A stretch of 64,000 bases of DNA from Neopestalotiopsis rosae (taxonomy: Eukaryota; Ascomycota; Sordariomycetes; Amphisphaeriales; Sporocadaceae), in assembly GCA_023078685.1 (NCBI GenBank), contig JALGAS010000004.1:2356001-2420000 (forward strand), read 5' to 3'. The first letter of the stretch is position 1, and each line of letters starts with the position of its first letter. The notes beneath the pieces are model-generated. The model saw only the letters and a list, made by a program, of their open reading frames with translations. It did not search any database and was not told the origin of the DNA. The translations under genes were made by a program, and so were the position numbers. Positions 22,455 through 33,900 of this stretch are shown here, piece after piece.

Positions 22455-24935
22455 GTGCTGCAGTCACTGCTCACTCAACTCGAACCTGACAGCACATGTC
22501 CAGACGTTGTCATTATGACTTTAGACATGAAAGACTTGGAAAGCTCGCTTATCCGACAAGCCACCGTGACGCCCCAATGGCTGTCGGGGAACCAGGCATT
22601 CTGGTACCTCCGCGAAGATGGACTAGGGGGGTCCCAGTTCATCTTGGTCGATTGCGCGACAGGACTCCGTCAAGCAGCATTCGATCATGACGGACTCGCA
22701 CGCGAGCTAAGCAAGCAGACAGAGCAGATCATCGAACCGCACCGCCTGCCATTCTGGTGGATCAACGTGGCGCAAGACGGTTCGTGGATGCGCTTCCAAT
22801 TTGATGGGCGTACCTGGCAGTATGGAAGGAACGGTCAACTTGAGCTACGGGATGGCGAACTTGATATGGGCGACTTTGATGACGCCAGCGATGAAGGGCC
22901 GTCACCGTGGTCGCGCCAGAAGTCCTCCATCACCTTCGCAAACCACACGACTCATTCAATCACCTACTCCTGGATGGACAACGAAGGTGGTGCCCAATAC
23001 TATGGCACAGTGGTAGCTGGTCAATCGAGGACCCAAGAGTCTTATGCTGGTCATGTCTGGCGGCTTACCGTCGAAGACTCTGAGAAGAATATCGCTTGCA
23101 CCGTGAAGGACAGACATGCCACTGCTGTTATTGGAGAACCGCCCGACCGTCTCACCCTGAAGTGGCAGTCAGACATATGGGATGGTGGAAATCGTTCTGC
23201 CAAACTTGATGGTTCAGTGCCTACAAAGGCAGGACCTGAGATCTTTGTGCGCGATTACAACGCGTGGGTAAGACACGTCGACGGAACCGAGGAACCGCTC
23301 TCTCATGATGCCTCTGTGGATGGATCATTCAAAGAAGATTACATATACCCATCATCCGCTCAGCAATACGCAGTCATGTGGCAGTGTGAGCCTGAGTCCG
23401 AGCATATTGTCCACATGGTAGACTCCTCCCCAGAAGACCAACTTCAGCCAAAGCTGAAAAGCATCCAGTACTTGAAGCCTGGAGACAATGTGGAGGTCTG
23501 TAGGCCCCGACTGTTTGATCTAGGGGTTCGTAAGGAGATTTGCGTCGACAACAGATTATTCAATAACCCGTACGTTCTTATCAACATCGGCTGGTCTGAA
23601 GATGATACAAAGTACCGCTTCATTTACAACGAACGCGGGCATAAGCGTGTACGACTTCTTGAGATCAACTTGAGCGGAAATGTTAGGATTCTAGCTGAGA
23701 ATCGCAGCGAGACGTTCGTCGACTACCACCATAAGCTATATTACAAGATCATAGAATCGCGAGGTGAACTTCTGTGGGCGAGTGAAAGAGATGGTTGGAA
23801 CCATCTTTACTTGTACGATCTGACCGATGGATCTGTAAAGAATCAAATCACACAGGGAGAGTGGGTGATGCGCTCTGTAGAGGCTATCGACCTGGAGAGG
23901 GGCCTGATTTGGTTTACATGCCTTGGATTGGTACCAGGTCAAGACCCATATTACGCTCACCTAGCGTGTGTCGGTTTCGATGGGTCAGGCTTACGTATTG
24001 TGACGGATGGGGATGGCACACATACGTGGAAATGGTCGCCGGATAGGCGCTTCCTCATCGATAGCTGGTCGCGAGTCGACCTTCCACCCCACACGGTACT
24101 TCGAAAAGCGCAGACTGGGGAGATGATTGCCTCTTTGGAGCAGAACCCGCTCGACATTCTTGTTGAAGCCGGTTGGAGCTGTCCAGAGATATTCATGGCG
24201 CCTGGACGTGATGGACAAACTATGATTCACGGCGTGATCATACGTCCTGCTTCCTTCGACGCTTCAAAGAGCTATCCTATCTTGGAACGCATTTATGCTG
24301 GTCCTCAGGGCTATTATACCCCAAAGGCCTTTCAGCCTCTGGCTAAACTCCGTCAACGTGCGAACCAGGGGTATATTATAGTTCTCATGGATGGCATGGG
24401 TACGAACTGGAGGTCGAAAGCATTCCACGACGTGTGTTACAAGAACTTGAAAGATGCCGGTCTGCCTGATCGCATCGCATGGATACGGAAGGCGGCTGAA
24501 ACGCGTCCTTGGATGGACATCTCTCGAGTCGGATGTTATGGCAGCTCGGCAGGCGGTCAAAATGCTGCAGCTGCTGTTCTCCACCATGGTGATTTCTACA
24601 AGGCTGCGTGCGCCTCTGCGGGCTCCCATGACAACCGTATGGATAAGCTGTGGTGGAATGAGCTATGGATGGGTTACCCGGTAGATGATAGCTATCGGGA
24701 ATCTTCCAATGTCACCCACGCGCACAAGTTACGCTCCGCCTTGATGCTTGTGGTCGGCGAGCTGGACACCAACGTGGACCCTTCATCAACGATACAACTA
24801 GCAAACAGCTTGATCAAAGCTGATAGAGACTTCGAGCTGGTGTTTGTTCCAGGAGGTGATCACCACGTAAGCACATTGCCGTATGTGGAGAAAAAGCAGG
24901 ATTGCTTTCTCAAAAGATGTTTGAAACCCGTTTGA
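22455..24935 (+). CDS. S9-family prolyl-oligopeptidase/dipeptidyl-peptidase-like serine peptidase
   Basis: A single exon of 826 residues. The N-terminal two thirds are beta-propeller-like (DPP IV N-terminal type), with repeated Trp/Asp/Gly-rich segments such as HTWKWSPDRRFLIDSWS. The C-terminal alpha/beta-hydrolase domain carries the nucleophile in GCYGSSAGGQNAAAAVLHHG (GxSxGG), the acid in VGELDTNVDPSS and the histidine in VPGGDHHVST, an intact S9 triad in the right order. No signal peptide is evident, so it is probably cytosolic. The true start may be the Met at 22515 (MTLDMKDLESS). S9 enzymes remove dipeptides or cleave after Pro in short peptides. Its place between the peptide-precursor genes and the polyketide genes allows a role in trimming a RiPP core, but it may be an unrelated housekeeping enzyme. 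Confidence 0.85.
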   Translation: MLQSLLTQLEPDSTCPDVVIMTLDMKDLESSLIRQATVTPQWLSGNQAFWYLREDGLGGSQFILVDCATGLRQAAFDHDGLARELSKQTEQIIEPHRLPFWWINVAQDGSWMRFQFDGRTWQYGRNGQLELRDGELDMGDFDDASDEGPSPWSRQKSSITFANHTTHSITYSWMDNEGGAQYYGTVVAGQSRTQESYAGHVWRLTVEDSEKNIACTVKDRHATAVIGEPPDRLTLKWQSDIWDGGNRSAKLDGSVPTKAGPEIFVRDYNAWVRHVDGTEEPLSHDASVDGSFKEDYIYPSSAQQYAVMWQCEPESEHIVHMVDSSPEDQLQPKLKSIQYLKPGDNVEVCRPRLFDLGVRKEICVDNRLFNNPYVLINIGWSEDDTKYRFIYNERGHKRVRLLEINLSGNVRILAENRSETFVDYHHKLYYKIIESRGELLWASERDGWNHLYLYDLTDGSVKNQITQGEWVMRSVEAIDLERGLIWFTCLGLVPGQDPYYAHLACVGFDGSGLRIVTDGDGTHTWKWSPDRRFLIDSWSRVDLPPHTVLRKAQTGEMIASLEQNPLDILVEAGWSCPEIFMAPGRDGQTMIHGVIIRPASFDASKSYPILERIYAGPQGYYTPKAFQPLAKLRQRANQGYIIVLMDGMGTNWRSKAFHDVCYKNLKDAGLPDRIAWIRKAAETRPWMDISRVGCYGSSAGGQNAAAAVLHHGDFYKAACASAGSHDNRMDKLWWNELWMGYPVDDSYRESSNVTHAHKLRSALMLVVGELDTNVDPSSTIQLANSLIKADRDFELVFVPGGDHHVSTLPYVEKKQDCFLKRCLKPV

Positions 24936-25713
24936 GTGTGGCGGTTCTTACTTGAATATATTTTGTTGAATTGCGCATCTTTTCATACCGTCTTAGTAAC
25001 CATTGGTTGAGGTATTTCTTTCTAAGATAAAGTTATAAGTTGCCACTTTGAAATTCTTGCCTGGGCCAATATGAAGGGCAGTCACGATTAATAAAGGATG
25101 ACGAGGGTATCTAAGTCGATTCTAGCAAACTGAAGAAAATAAAAGTACTGTAGAACTATCTATGATACCTGATTACGCAATCTGCAATGAGTATTATCTT
25201 AGTCAGTGGATTAAAAACGAATTGTAGGTATGAAGTGTGAGCCTAACCACTTCTCCTTATTACTAGTCGCCCACAGCCTCCGTAGCTAGTTTACGTGAGA
25301 TGGTCGGGGCAGTCTTCACTGAATGATTCTAAATTAATCCGCATGCGATACTTTTTTGATCCATTTCCCATTGACAATTTCGCCGGCTCAGGCGCCCCCA
25401 CTCAAATTCCTCGACTTTGTCTCCGACAAGACGTCTGCTCTATCGTAGCAGTGGCTGCAGCACCAATAGGCCCACCTAGTTTGCGCACGATCGTTACGCC
25501 GCAGCCGTTCATTTAGCGCTCTGTACTTATGTTCTCAGCTAGCCCTGACGACAATTTCGAGGTAGTAGGTGAACTCAGAAGGCGAATTTTGTATAGAAGG
25601 CTTCTAGCACTTCCAGCATCCGGAACCAGCCGTCTAAGCCCCACGACAAACCCTCCCACTCCACTACGGTACCCAGGCACTGTAGTCAGCCTACAATAAT
25701 TTATCTAGGTTAC

Positions 25714-27242
<1,529 letters not shown>

Positions 27243-27491
27243 TCAGTAAGTCTGCAAGGTCTGGAGATGGAGATGAAAATGTTGACTTGGCTACACGACT
27301 TGGTCTAGATATCACCGGTCCTTCGCTTTTGGAGGCGACGAAGCCTTTGAACGAGAACAAATGAAGAAGAGATCTAATGTCGCACTTTTGAAGAAGCGCC
27401 CAGGACTTCATTGATTTCATCCCCGGCTGTTCGTTGTTCCACTGCGCGAATCTGGGCACCAGCTCCGGAGTTTCTGTATGTCCAACCATGT

Positions 27492-27500
27492 TCGGAGTAT
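27492..27500 (+). promoter_or_regulatory. TCGGAGTAT, candidate cluster regulator site
   Basis: This nonamer matches the TCGGA(G/C)TWW consensus seen before the P450, both PKSs and other genes of the cluster. It carries the CGG half-site expected of a Zn2Cys6 regulator. Inference from recurrence only. Confidence 0.4.
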
Positions 27501-27578
27501 TGGTCCGCCCGATCCAACTCCGGGCTTTTGCCACCTCTAGCTACTACAATATGTTTTATGAAGACGGCGCATTTCTCC

Positions 27579-27596
27579 AAAAAAAAAAAAAAAAAA
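27579..27596 (+). repeat. A18 homopolymer run
   Basis: Eighteen consecutive A lie about 125 bases upstream of the acyltransferase start, inside the shared promoter. Poly(dA:dT) tracts in fungal promoters favour open chromatin. Confidence 0.9.
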
Positions 27597-27720
27597 CAAT
27601 TCTAGGAGTCTTTAGATCTGTCACGATCAAAAGCCACTCATTTGAGAATTTCGTTCGAAGAGGTCCCTAAACAGTCTAATTCTGAGACGAGGTGTATCTG
27701 TTCAATCATATCAATCGACA

Positions 27721-29103
27721 ATGGAGGATTACTCAGACTTTTCTCGTTATCAAGATGTTTTCGGGCAGTTGCGGCTGTTGAAAAGCTATACGCACTTTCT
27801 TCTATGCTTCCCAATACCGGAGGGAGTGTCCCAGGAGTCAATCGCCGAGGAATTGAATTCAGCGACCCTCAAGATTACAGCCGCATTCCCGTGGCTTACG
27901 GGCAAGGTAGTCAATGAAGGCAGCGGCCCTGGTGACTCGGGACTCTTCAAGGTTAAGCATTGCGCCCGTTGGGAGCCGCCAAATAGCATCCTTCGCATCA
28001 AAGACTGCTCGGATCTATGCCCGTCTTTCGCCGAGGTTGTAGCCGCAAAAGGTCCGATCGATATGTTCGACGCTGCAGTATTGGCCCCGTATCCATCCTT
28101 CCCACAGAGCTACCAAGAGTCTGACGACGAGCCGGCAGCCGTGTTCGCTCTTCAGGCAAACTTTGTTGGCGGTGGTCTGCTATTGGATGTAGCAGCGCAA
28201 CACAACATCGTGCCTGGGAGTGGCATAATTCAGTTCCTGTCGTTATTGTCGAAGGCACTGACCGGTGAACCATTCACACAAGTGGACATTGAGCAAGGGA
28301 ACCGCGACCGCCGTAACATGGTTCGTCTGCTTGGCCCAGATGAGCCTTCGGTCGACCTCAGCCGCTATGATAGGCCCTCCCTTCTAGATATTGCTATACC
28401 AGCGGTGCCAGCTCCTTACGGGCAGTGGTGCACATTTCGATTCTCCGCAGAGAATATGTCAGCGCTGAAGCAGAGAGCCAGCAATGCTTCTGAATTCGTC
28501 TCGCCCATAAAATTTGTCTCATCAAATGACACTTTAACCGCCTTTTTCTGGCAGCGACTGACGGCTCTACGATTAGCACGCACGCCAGAGTCTGGCAACG
28601 TCACGTCCAAATTTGTGCGTGCCGTAGACGCGCGACCTGCCCTGGGCGTGCCTAACGAGTACATGGGTCATATGGTCTATAACACCTTCTCCATCCTGAC
28701 ATTTGCCGAAGTTGTCGAGCAGCCACTCGCGACTCTGGCAAGTCGGATGCGCAAGAACCTCATGGAGGATGTCAACGAGCACGCCGTGCGTAGCTTCGTT
28801 ACGCGACTGGCCAACACGCCCGACAAGACAACCATTATGTACGGCGGAGACATGACTCCAAATGACGTGGCGTTTACCTCAATAGTGAATGTAGATATCT
28901 ACAACACTTCATTCGGAAATCTGGGCAAGATTGCTTTGCTTCGCAGGCCCAAGTTCATCCCACGAGCCACGACAGGAATTATGCTGCCAAAGACGTTGGA
29001 TGGCTTCACAGATTTCTTAGTTTGTTTAACCGATCAGGACCTCGGCGATCTGAAAGCAGATCCAGAGTGGTGCAAGTACGCCGAGGTTGTGGAAAAGGAC
29101 TAG
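27721..29103 (+). CDS. BAHD/Tri101-like O-acyltransferase with altered HxxxD motif
   Basis: A single exon of 460 residues with the two-lobed layout of trichothecene 3-O-acetyltransferase-like (Pfam Transferase) enzymes. FPWLTGKVVNEG lies in the first lobe, DTLTAFFWQRLTALRLAR and GHMVYNTFSILTF in the second, and DIYNTSFGNLGKIALLRRP is in the place of the usual DFGWG structural motif. The catalytic segment reads AAQHNIVPGSGIIQFLS. The His is present, but the residue four after it, normally Asp of HxxxD, is Pro. Homologues in azaphilone clusters attach a polyketide acyl chain to the pyranoquinone hydroxyl, so esterification with the HR-PKS product is the obvious hypothesis. The Asp in this motif is structural more than chemical, so activity is not excluded. 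It diverges from the monooxygenase and faces the hydrolase at 29227. Confidence 0.85.
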   Translation: MEDYSDFSRYQDVFGQLRLLKSYTHFLLCFPIPEGVSQESIAEELNSATLKITAAFPWLTGKVVNEGSGPGDSGLFKVKHCARWEPPNSILRIKDCSDLCPSFAEVVAAKGPIDMFDAAVLAPYPSFPQSYQESDDEPAAVFALQANFVGGGLLLDVAAQHNIVPGSGIIQFLSLLSKALTGEPFTQVDIEQGNRDRRNMVRLLGPDEPSVDLSRYDRPSLLDIAIPAVPAPYGQWCTFRFSAENMSALKQRASNASEFVSPIKFVSSNDTLTAFFWQRLTALRLARTPESGNVTSKFVRAVDARPALGVPNEYMGHMVYNTFSILTFAEVVEQPLATLASRMRKNLMEDVNEHAVRSFVTRLANTPDKTTIMYGGDMTPNDVAFTSIVNVDIYNTSFGNLGKIALLRRPKFIPRATTGIMLPKTLDGFTDFLVCLTDQDLGDLKADPEWCKYAEVVEKD

Positions 29104-29226
29104 CTTAGGGTGTGAGAGCTTCAATATCTGGTCAATTTCAAGTATCTGTCAGCTAATGAAGCACGCATTGATTCCGCCATCCACTGCCATTATCAGACGT
29201 GGATCCCACTTATCCAGTTATGAACA

Positions 29227-30048
29227 CTATTCTGCGCTTATGATTCCTGTTTTCTGCGCCACACTCATGACCTGCTCTGTAACAATTGCTACGTCGCGAG
29301 TCTTGAGAGGGACCCGGTGATCACCATCCCATTCTACTAGTACTGCGCTGCTTGGATCGCAATGTCTTTTGAGCAGCTTTCTGTGTTCTTCCAATCCAGG
29401 GTCGTTTAGTCCATGCACGTGAATTGTTGGCGTGTACAAGATGTGCCCCCCTTGCTCGTGGGTATCGATGCATCTGCCCTGAGCACTGCTCAAATCATCC
29501 GTGTTGGGAAGGCTTGAGCTCATCACCGACTCCCGATCCATTGCTAATAATGGCCCTCTACCTGCCAGAAGGATCCCAAAACTCCAGGACTGGCCCGTGC
29601 TTTTTTCTATCGTCCGCGAAAAAAAGCTTCTTGCTGCCCTTGATTCGCACACTTGTTGCTTGTAAAGTAGCGATGCAGCCACTTTGGCACCTTGGCTAAA
29701 CCCCATAAGTGCCACCCACTCGCCCGAGGCTCCAAGGGCGTCATCTTGATCCATCGCCCGCTTGAGGGAATTCTCAATGGCGGCGGTGGCAACATCGGCA
29801 CCGACAGCAGGATGGTCAGAAGTCCATCGCAGCCAGCGGCGAAAGGGGCCCCACTCATTGTATACGCTCATGACATCAGGTCCTGCCTGGGAGAGGAATG
29901 GCCCGTCTGCAAAGACAAGGCGGAAATGCTGACCGAGCTTATCTCGTAGGGATCTACACTGTGCTCGAAAGATGCGAGCATTTGAGCCACCCCCATGGAG
30001 GCAGAGAATGCGCGGGAGTGTGAGATTCTCAAAATTGCCGGCTGTCAT
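29227..30048 (-). CDS. FSH-type serine hydrolase
   Basis: Single exon; start chosen at MTAGNFENLTLPRILCLHGG, since the frame upstream to 30138 looks like leader sequence. The product has LPRILCLHGGGSNARIF, the nucleophile elbow VALMGFSQGAKVAASLL (GFSQG), an acidic residue in IHVHGLNDPGLEEH and the histidine in WDGDHRVPLKTRD, so the Ser-Asp-His triad is complete. This is the FSH1 alpha/beta-hydrolase family (about 270 residues). Members next to R-terminated NR-PKSs, such as those of the citrinin and Monascus azaphilone clusters, assist release or editing of ACP-bound intermediates. It diverges from the NR-PKS across about 0.9 kb, which supports co-regulation. Confidence 0.87.
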   Translation of the reverse strand: MTAGNFENLTLPRILCLHGGGSNARIFRAQCRSLRDKLGQHFRLVFADGPFLSQAGPDVMSVYNEWGPFRRWLRWTSDHPAVGADVATAAIENSLKRAMDQDDALGASGEWVALMGFSQGAKVAASLLYKQQVCESRAARSFFSRTIEKSTGQSWSFGILLAGRGPLLAMDRESVMSSSLPNTDDLSSAQGRCIDTHEQGGHILYTPTIHVHGLNDPGLEEHRKLLKRHCDPSSAVLVEWDGDHRVPLKTRDVAIVTEQVMSVAQKTGIISAE

Positions 30049-30955
30049 GTTGGAACGTCGAACCGAGTGCAACAATCCTGCCTGAGCACAACACAAGACC
30101 CGAATAGAGTGAATGCAATAATATACCGACAGTCGCAAAACAGTGCTACCGACTATTAGCTTTATCCGGCATTACCTGCGCCCGGCTGTAGTATATGATT
30201 GACCAATTATCTCAAAGTCGGACTATCCTTGTTAATTTCGGACTTTCTATCAGAACCCTGGAGGTAAGCAGGCACAAGCTGACATCAATCTTTGATAATT
30301 ATCACACACTTGCTGACAATTGCCCCTGCGATCCAAAACAGACTAAGTTGTTGCCTGATCGATGCGTTCGATCATGTAATCCGGCTTTTACGTACGATAC
30401 GAGATGTAGGACTTCAAGGTTGAGCCGCCACTTTGCGACACCATCTATGATGAACTATGATTGTAAGCGACTTGACTCAGATGACAAGTCCTGTTCCCAA
30501 AGCTATCCCGACAAGGCCCCGCCAAAAAGAGTTGATATCCATAGAGACCAATGCTTGATTACCCACTGGTTATGTTTAGTATGGAAAGTCCGACATTGTC
30601 CCCGCCGAGTAGTGTTCATGAGACTAGGCACTTGGCTTGGCTTGCTCGGCATAACCTAAAACACCACGATCAAAGAAATATTATCACGATTACTATTTGC
30701 GTCTTGGTAACAGGGATGACGAATGGACCAATGCTGCTCGTAGAAATACAGTTACACAATCTTGAGCCTTTTAATTATATGATTTAGCGCACATGTCAAA
30801 GGCTTGACAGGAGCGTCTTTCAATGCAGTATTGCGTGTTTCTTCTTGATCCCACAAATTGTAGAGTTTGTTCACCGCTGGGCTTTAGGATTGACGCATTG
30901 GATGACTGGAATGCCAATCTAAACTAGCATATCATTTGAACACAGCTCAGAAACC
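30049..30955. promoter_or_regulatory. Bidirectional promoter of the hydrolase and NR-PKS
   Basis: This 907-base spacer contains TCGGACTAT (30218-30226) and two exact copies of TCGGACTTTC, one forward (30238-30247) and one inverted (30584-30593). All are close to the TCGGAGTWW motif found elsewhere in the cluster. No coding frame is credible. Confidence 0.5.
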
Positions 30956-33900
30956 ATGGAGTCTATGTCGCCTAGATGCGAGAAAGGGGGGAGCGTCGTC
31001 TTGATCTTTGGGTCACAAGCATTAGATTTCAACCATGAAACAGCATCTCCGCTCCGGACAGCCATTCTCGGAAATCCAGACTTGGCTTGGGTTGAGAACG
31101 TAATCACAGAACTGAGAGACGTGTGGGATGTTGTGGCCGATAAGCTGCCTGAGCTTACCACAATCCCTGGCAGCCAGCAACTTGACAGTCTCATTGAGTG
31201 GCTTCGGAGAGGCAGTTTCCCGGGTGGTGCATCCGCGTTCCCTCTCCCAAACATCGTACTTACACCACTCGTCGTCATCACGCACCTCGTTCAGTACACA
31301 CATTTTCGTCAACTTGATCCCAAGTGTTCGGATACCACGAAGACACTGGGTCTATGCACTGGGCTTCTGAGTGCCGCGGCTGTTTCCCATTCAGCGAATA
31401 ATGCACAACTTCGCAGATACGGCGCGATTGCGGTGCGAATCGCCATGCTGATCGGTGCTCTTGTCGATGCACAAGATATCGAAGATGACGGAGGGTCAAA
31501 ATGGGCATCCCACTCAGTGATGTGGGCTTCGGGCAAGCTCGATGCTTCAATAAGTCAAGTGTTGACGGAATTTTCAGAGGTATGCTCCAATATACGTTTC
31601 ATACGACCTTGGCTGGGTGATTTAAAATCGCTGACTGACCGGAACATGGTGTTCGTCGTGTTGCAGGCATACCTCTCTGTAATTCCAGATGAGAACAGGG
31701 CCACAGCTACCAGCCGCAGAGCGGACGTTGCAACACTACAGCAGCGACTCAAAGCGTTGGGCTTTATAACAGCGGATATTGGTCTACATGGGAGCTTTCA
31801 TAGCTCGAAGAATGAGACCATGGCCGAAGCTCTGATCCGGTTCTGTGCCGCACATACCGCGTTCCAGTTCCCAGATGTCGCAGAAGCCGTCATCCCAACT
31901 TGCCTCGTGTCAAACGGCAAGACCGTCAAATCTGGGCTACATCACGAGCACGTGATACGTTCAATCCTGACGGAGCTGGCTGACTGGCAGTCAGCGTTTG
32001 CCGAGTTGAAGACAATCAGCGTTGGTATTTCCTTTGGTCTTGAGCGCTGTGTACCAGGCTGGTTCTCACGGAAGCTGGGGACACGCTTAGTACATTTAAA
32101 TAGCCTCAACTTGCCCTCCCAGAAGGAGCGGCTAAAAGGCATGCTTGCTTCAGCTGGCTTGGCCATAGGTCCGCAGCAGCATCTCGCCATGGACAACGAT
32201 TCTGTTGCGATTATTGGCATGTCGTGCCTTCTACCTGGCGCTGCGGACCTTGAGGAGTTTTGGGATTTGCTTTGCCGGGGTGAATCGCAACACACTGAGG
32301 CGCCGGCTGACCGATTCAATTTTGAGACGGCATGGCGTGAAGTGGACCCTTCCCGAAAATGGTATGGCAACTTCATCGATGGCCACGATGCCTTTGACCA
32401 TAAGTTCTTCAAAAAGAGCCCACGCGAGATGTCGTCCACCGATCCCCAGCACCGCCTCATGCTACAGGCAGCTTACCAAGCTGTTGAACAGTCTGGATAC
32501 TTCAACAATCAGAGCCGGGACAAACATATCGGCTGTTATATAGGTGTGGGCCTGGTCGACTATGAGAATAATATCGCTTGTTATCCTGCCAATGCCTACG
32601 CAGCCACAGGGAACCTCAAGTCGTTCGCGGCAGGCAAGATCAGTCACTACTTTGGATGGACGGGCCCAGGGCTCACAATTGATACGGCTTGTTCTTCTTC
32701 AGCCGTAGCAGTCCATACAGCCTGTCGAGCAATACTGACGGGCGAATGCTCGGGTGCGCTCGTGGGTGGTGTGAACATCATGACAAGCCCAGAATGGTTC
32801 CAGAACCTGGCTGGGGCATCGTTCTTGAGCCCAACAGGGCAGTGCAAACCATTCGATGCCAACGCCGACGGCTATTGCCGCGCAGAGGCTGTTGGGGCTG
32901 TTTTCATCAAGAAGCTCTCCGCAGCGATTGCGGACGGCGACCAAGTCCTTGGGGTGATAGCGGCCTCAGGTGTATATCAAAATGAGAACTGTACCGCCAT
33001 TACTGTTCCAAACGCCCCCTCATTGTCCGGGCTTTTCCAGGATGTAGTCCAGAAGGCCGGACTAGAGCCCAAAGACGTCTCAGTGGTCGAGGCACATGGC
33101 ACCGGGACGCCAGTTGGTGATCCAGCGGAGTACGACAGCGTGCGCCGTGTATTCGGGGGCTCGAGCCGTCCTGGCGGCGACTCCCTTGCCCTCAGCTCTG
33201 TCAAAGGGCTGCTTGGCCATTCAGAGTCCGCTTCCGGTATTGTCGCCTTACTCAAGGTGCTGCTCATGATCATCAAGGGTTTTGTCCCTCCCCAAGCAAG
33301 CTTCAAGACCATTAACCCTTCCATTGCCGCCACGCCAGCCGACCGCATCGAGATTCCAACAAAATTGAGGCCTTGGGATGTTGAATTCCGAGCTGCACTG
33401 ATCAACAATTATGGAGCATCGGGCTCGAACGCTTCACTGGTCATTACGCAGGATCCTCGTATCGAGGCGCAGTCCACAAATTCAGTGCTACTGAACAACC
33501 CCTCCGGCGCCAGGTACCCGATTTGGCTCTGTGGCTTTGATGAACGCAGCCTCCGTGCGTATGCCGCGAAGTTGGCAACTTTCCTAGCTTCTCAGAAGCA
33601 CAATAACGCTGTTACCCTTTCGAATATTTCCTTCCAGATCTCTCGCCAATCGAATAGAAACCTAGCCCAGTCCTTGATCTTAAGCTGTAACTCTATGACG
33701 GATCTAGAGGAAAAGCTGACATCTTTTGCAAGTGGCAAAGATGAGCAGAAAGATCTCCACCCGACCATCCGGCGCGATGATGCTAGGCCTGTAGTCCTCT
33801 GCTTTGGTGGTCAGATATCAACCTTCGTTGGTCTGAACAAGGAGATCCATGATTCTTTTGCAGTTTTTCGCAATCGCCTTAATGAGGTAAACAATACCTG

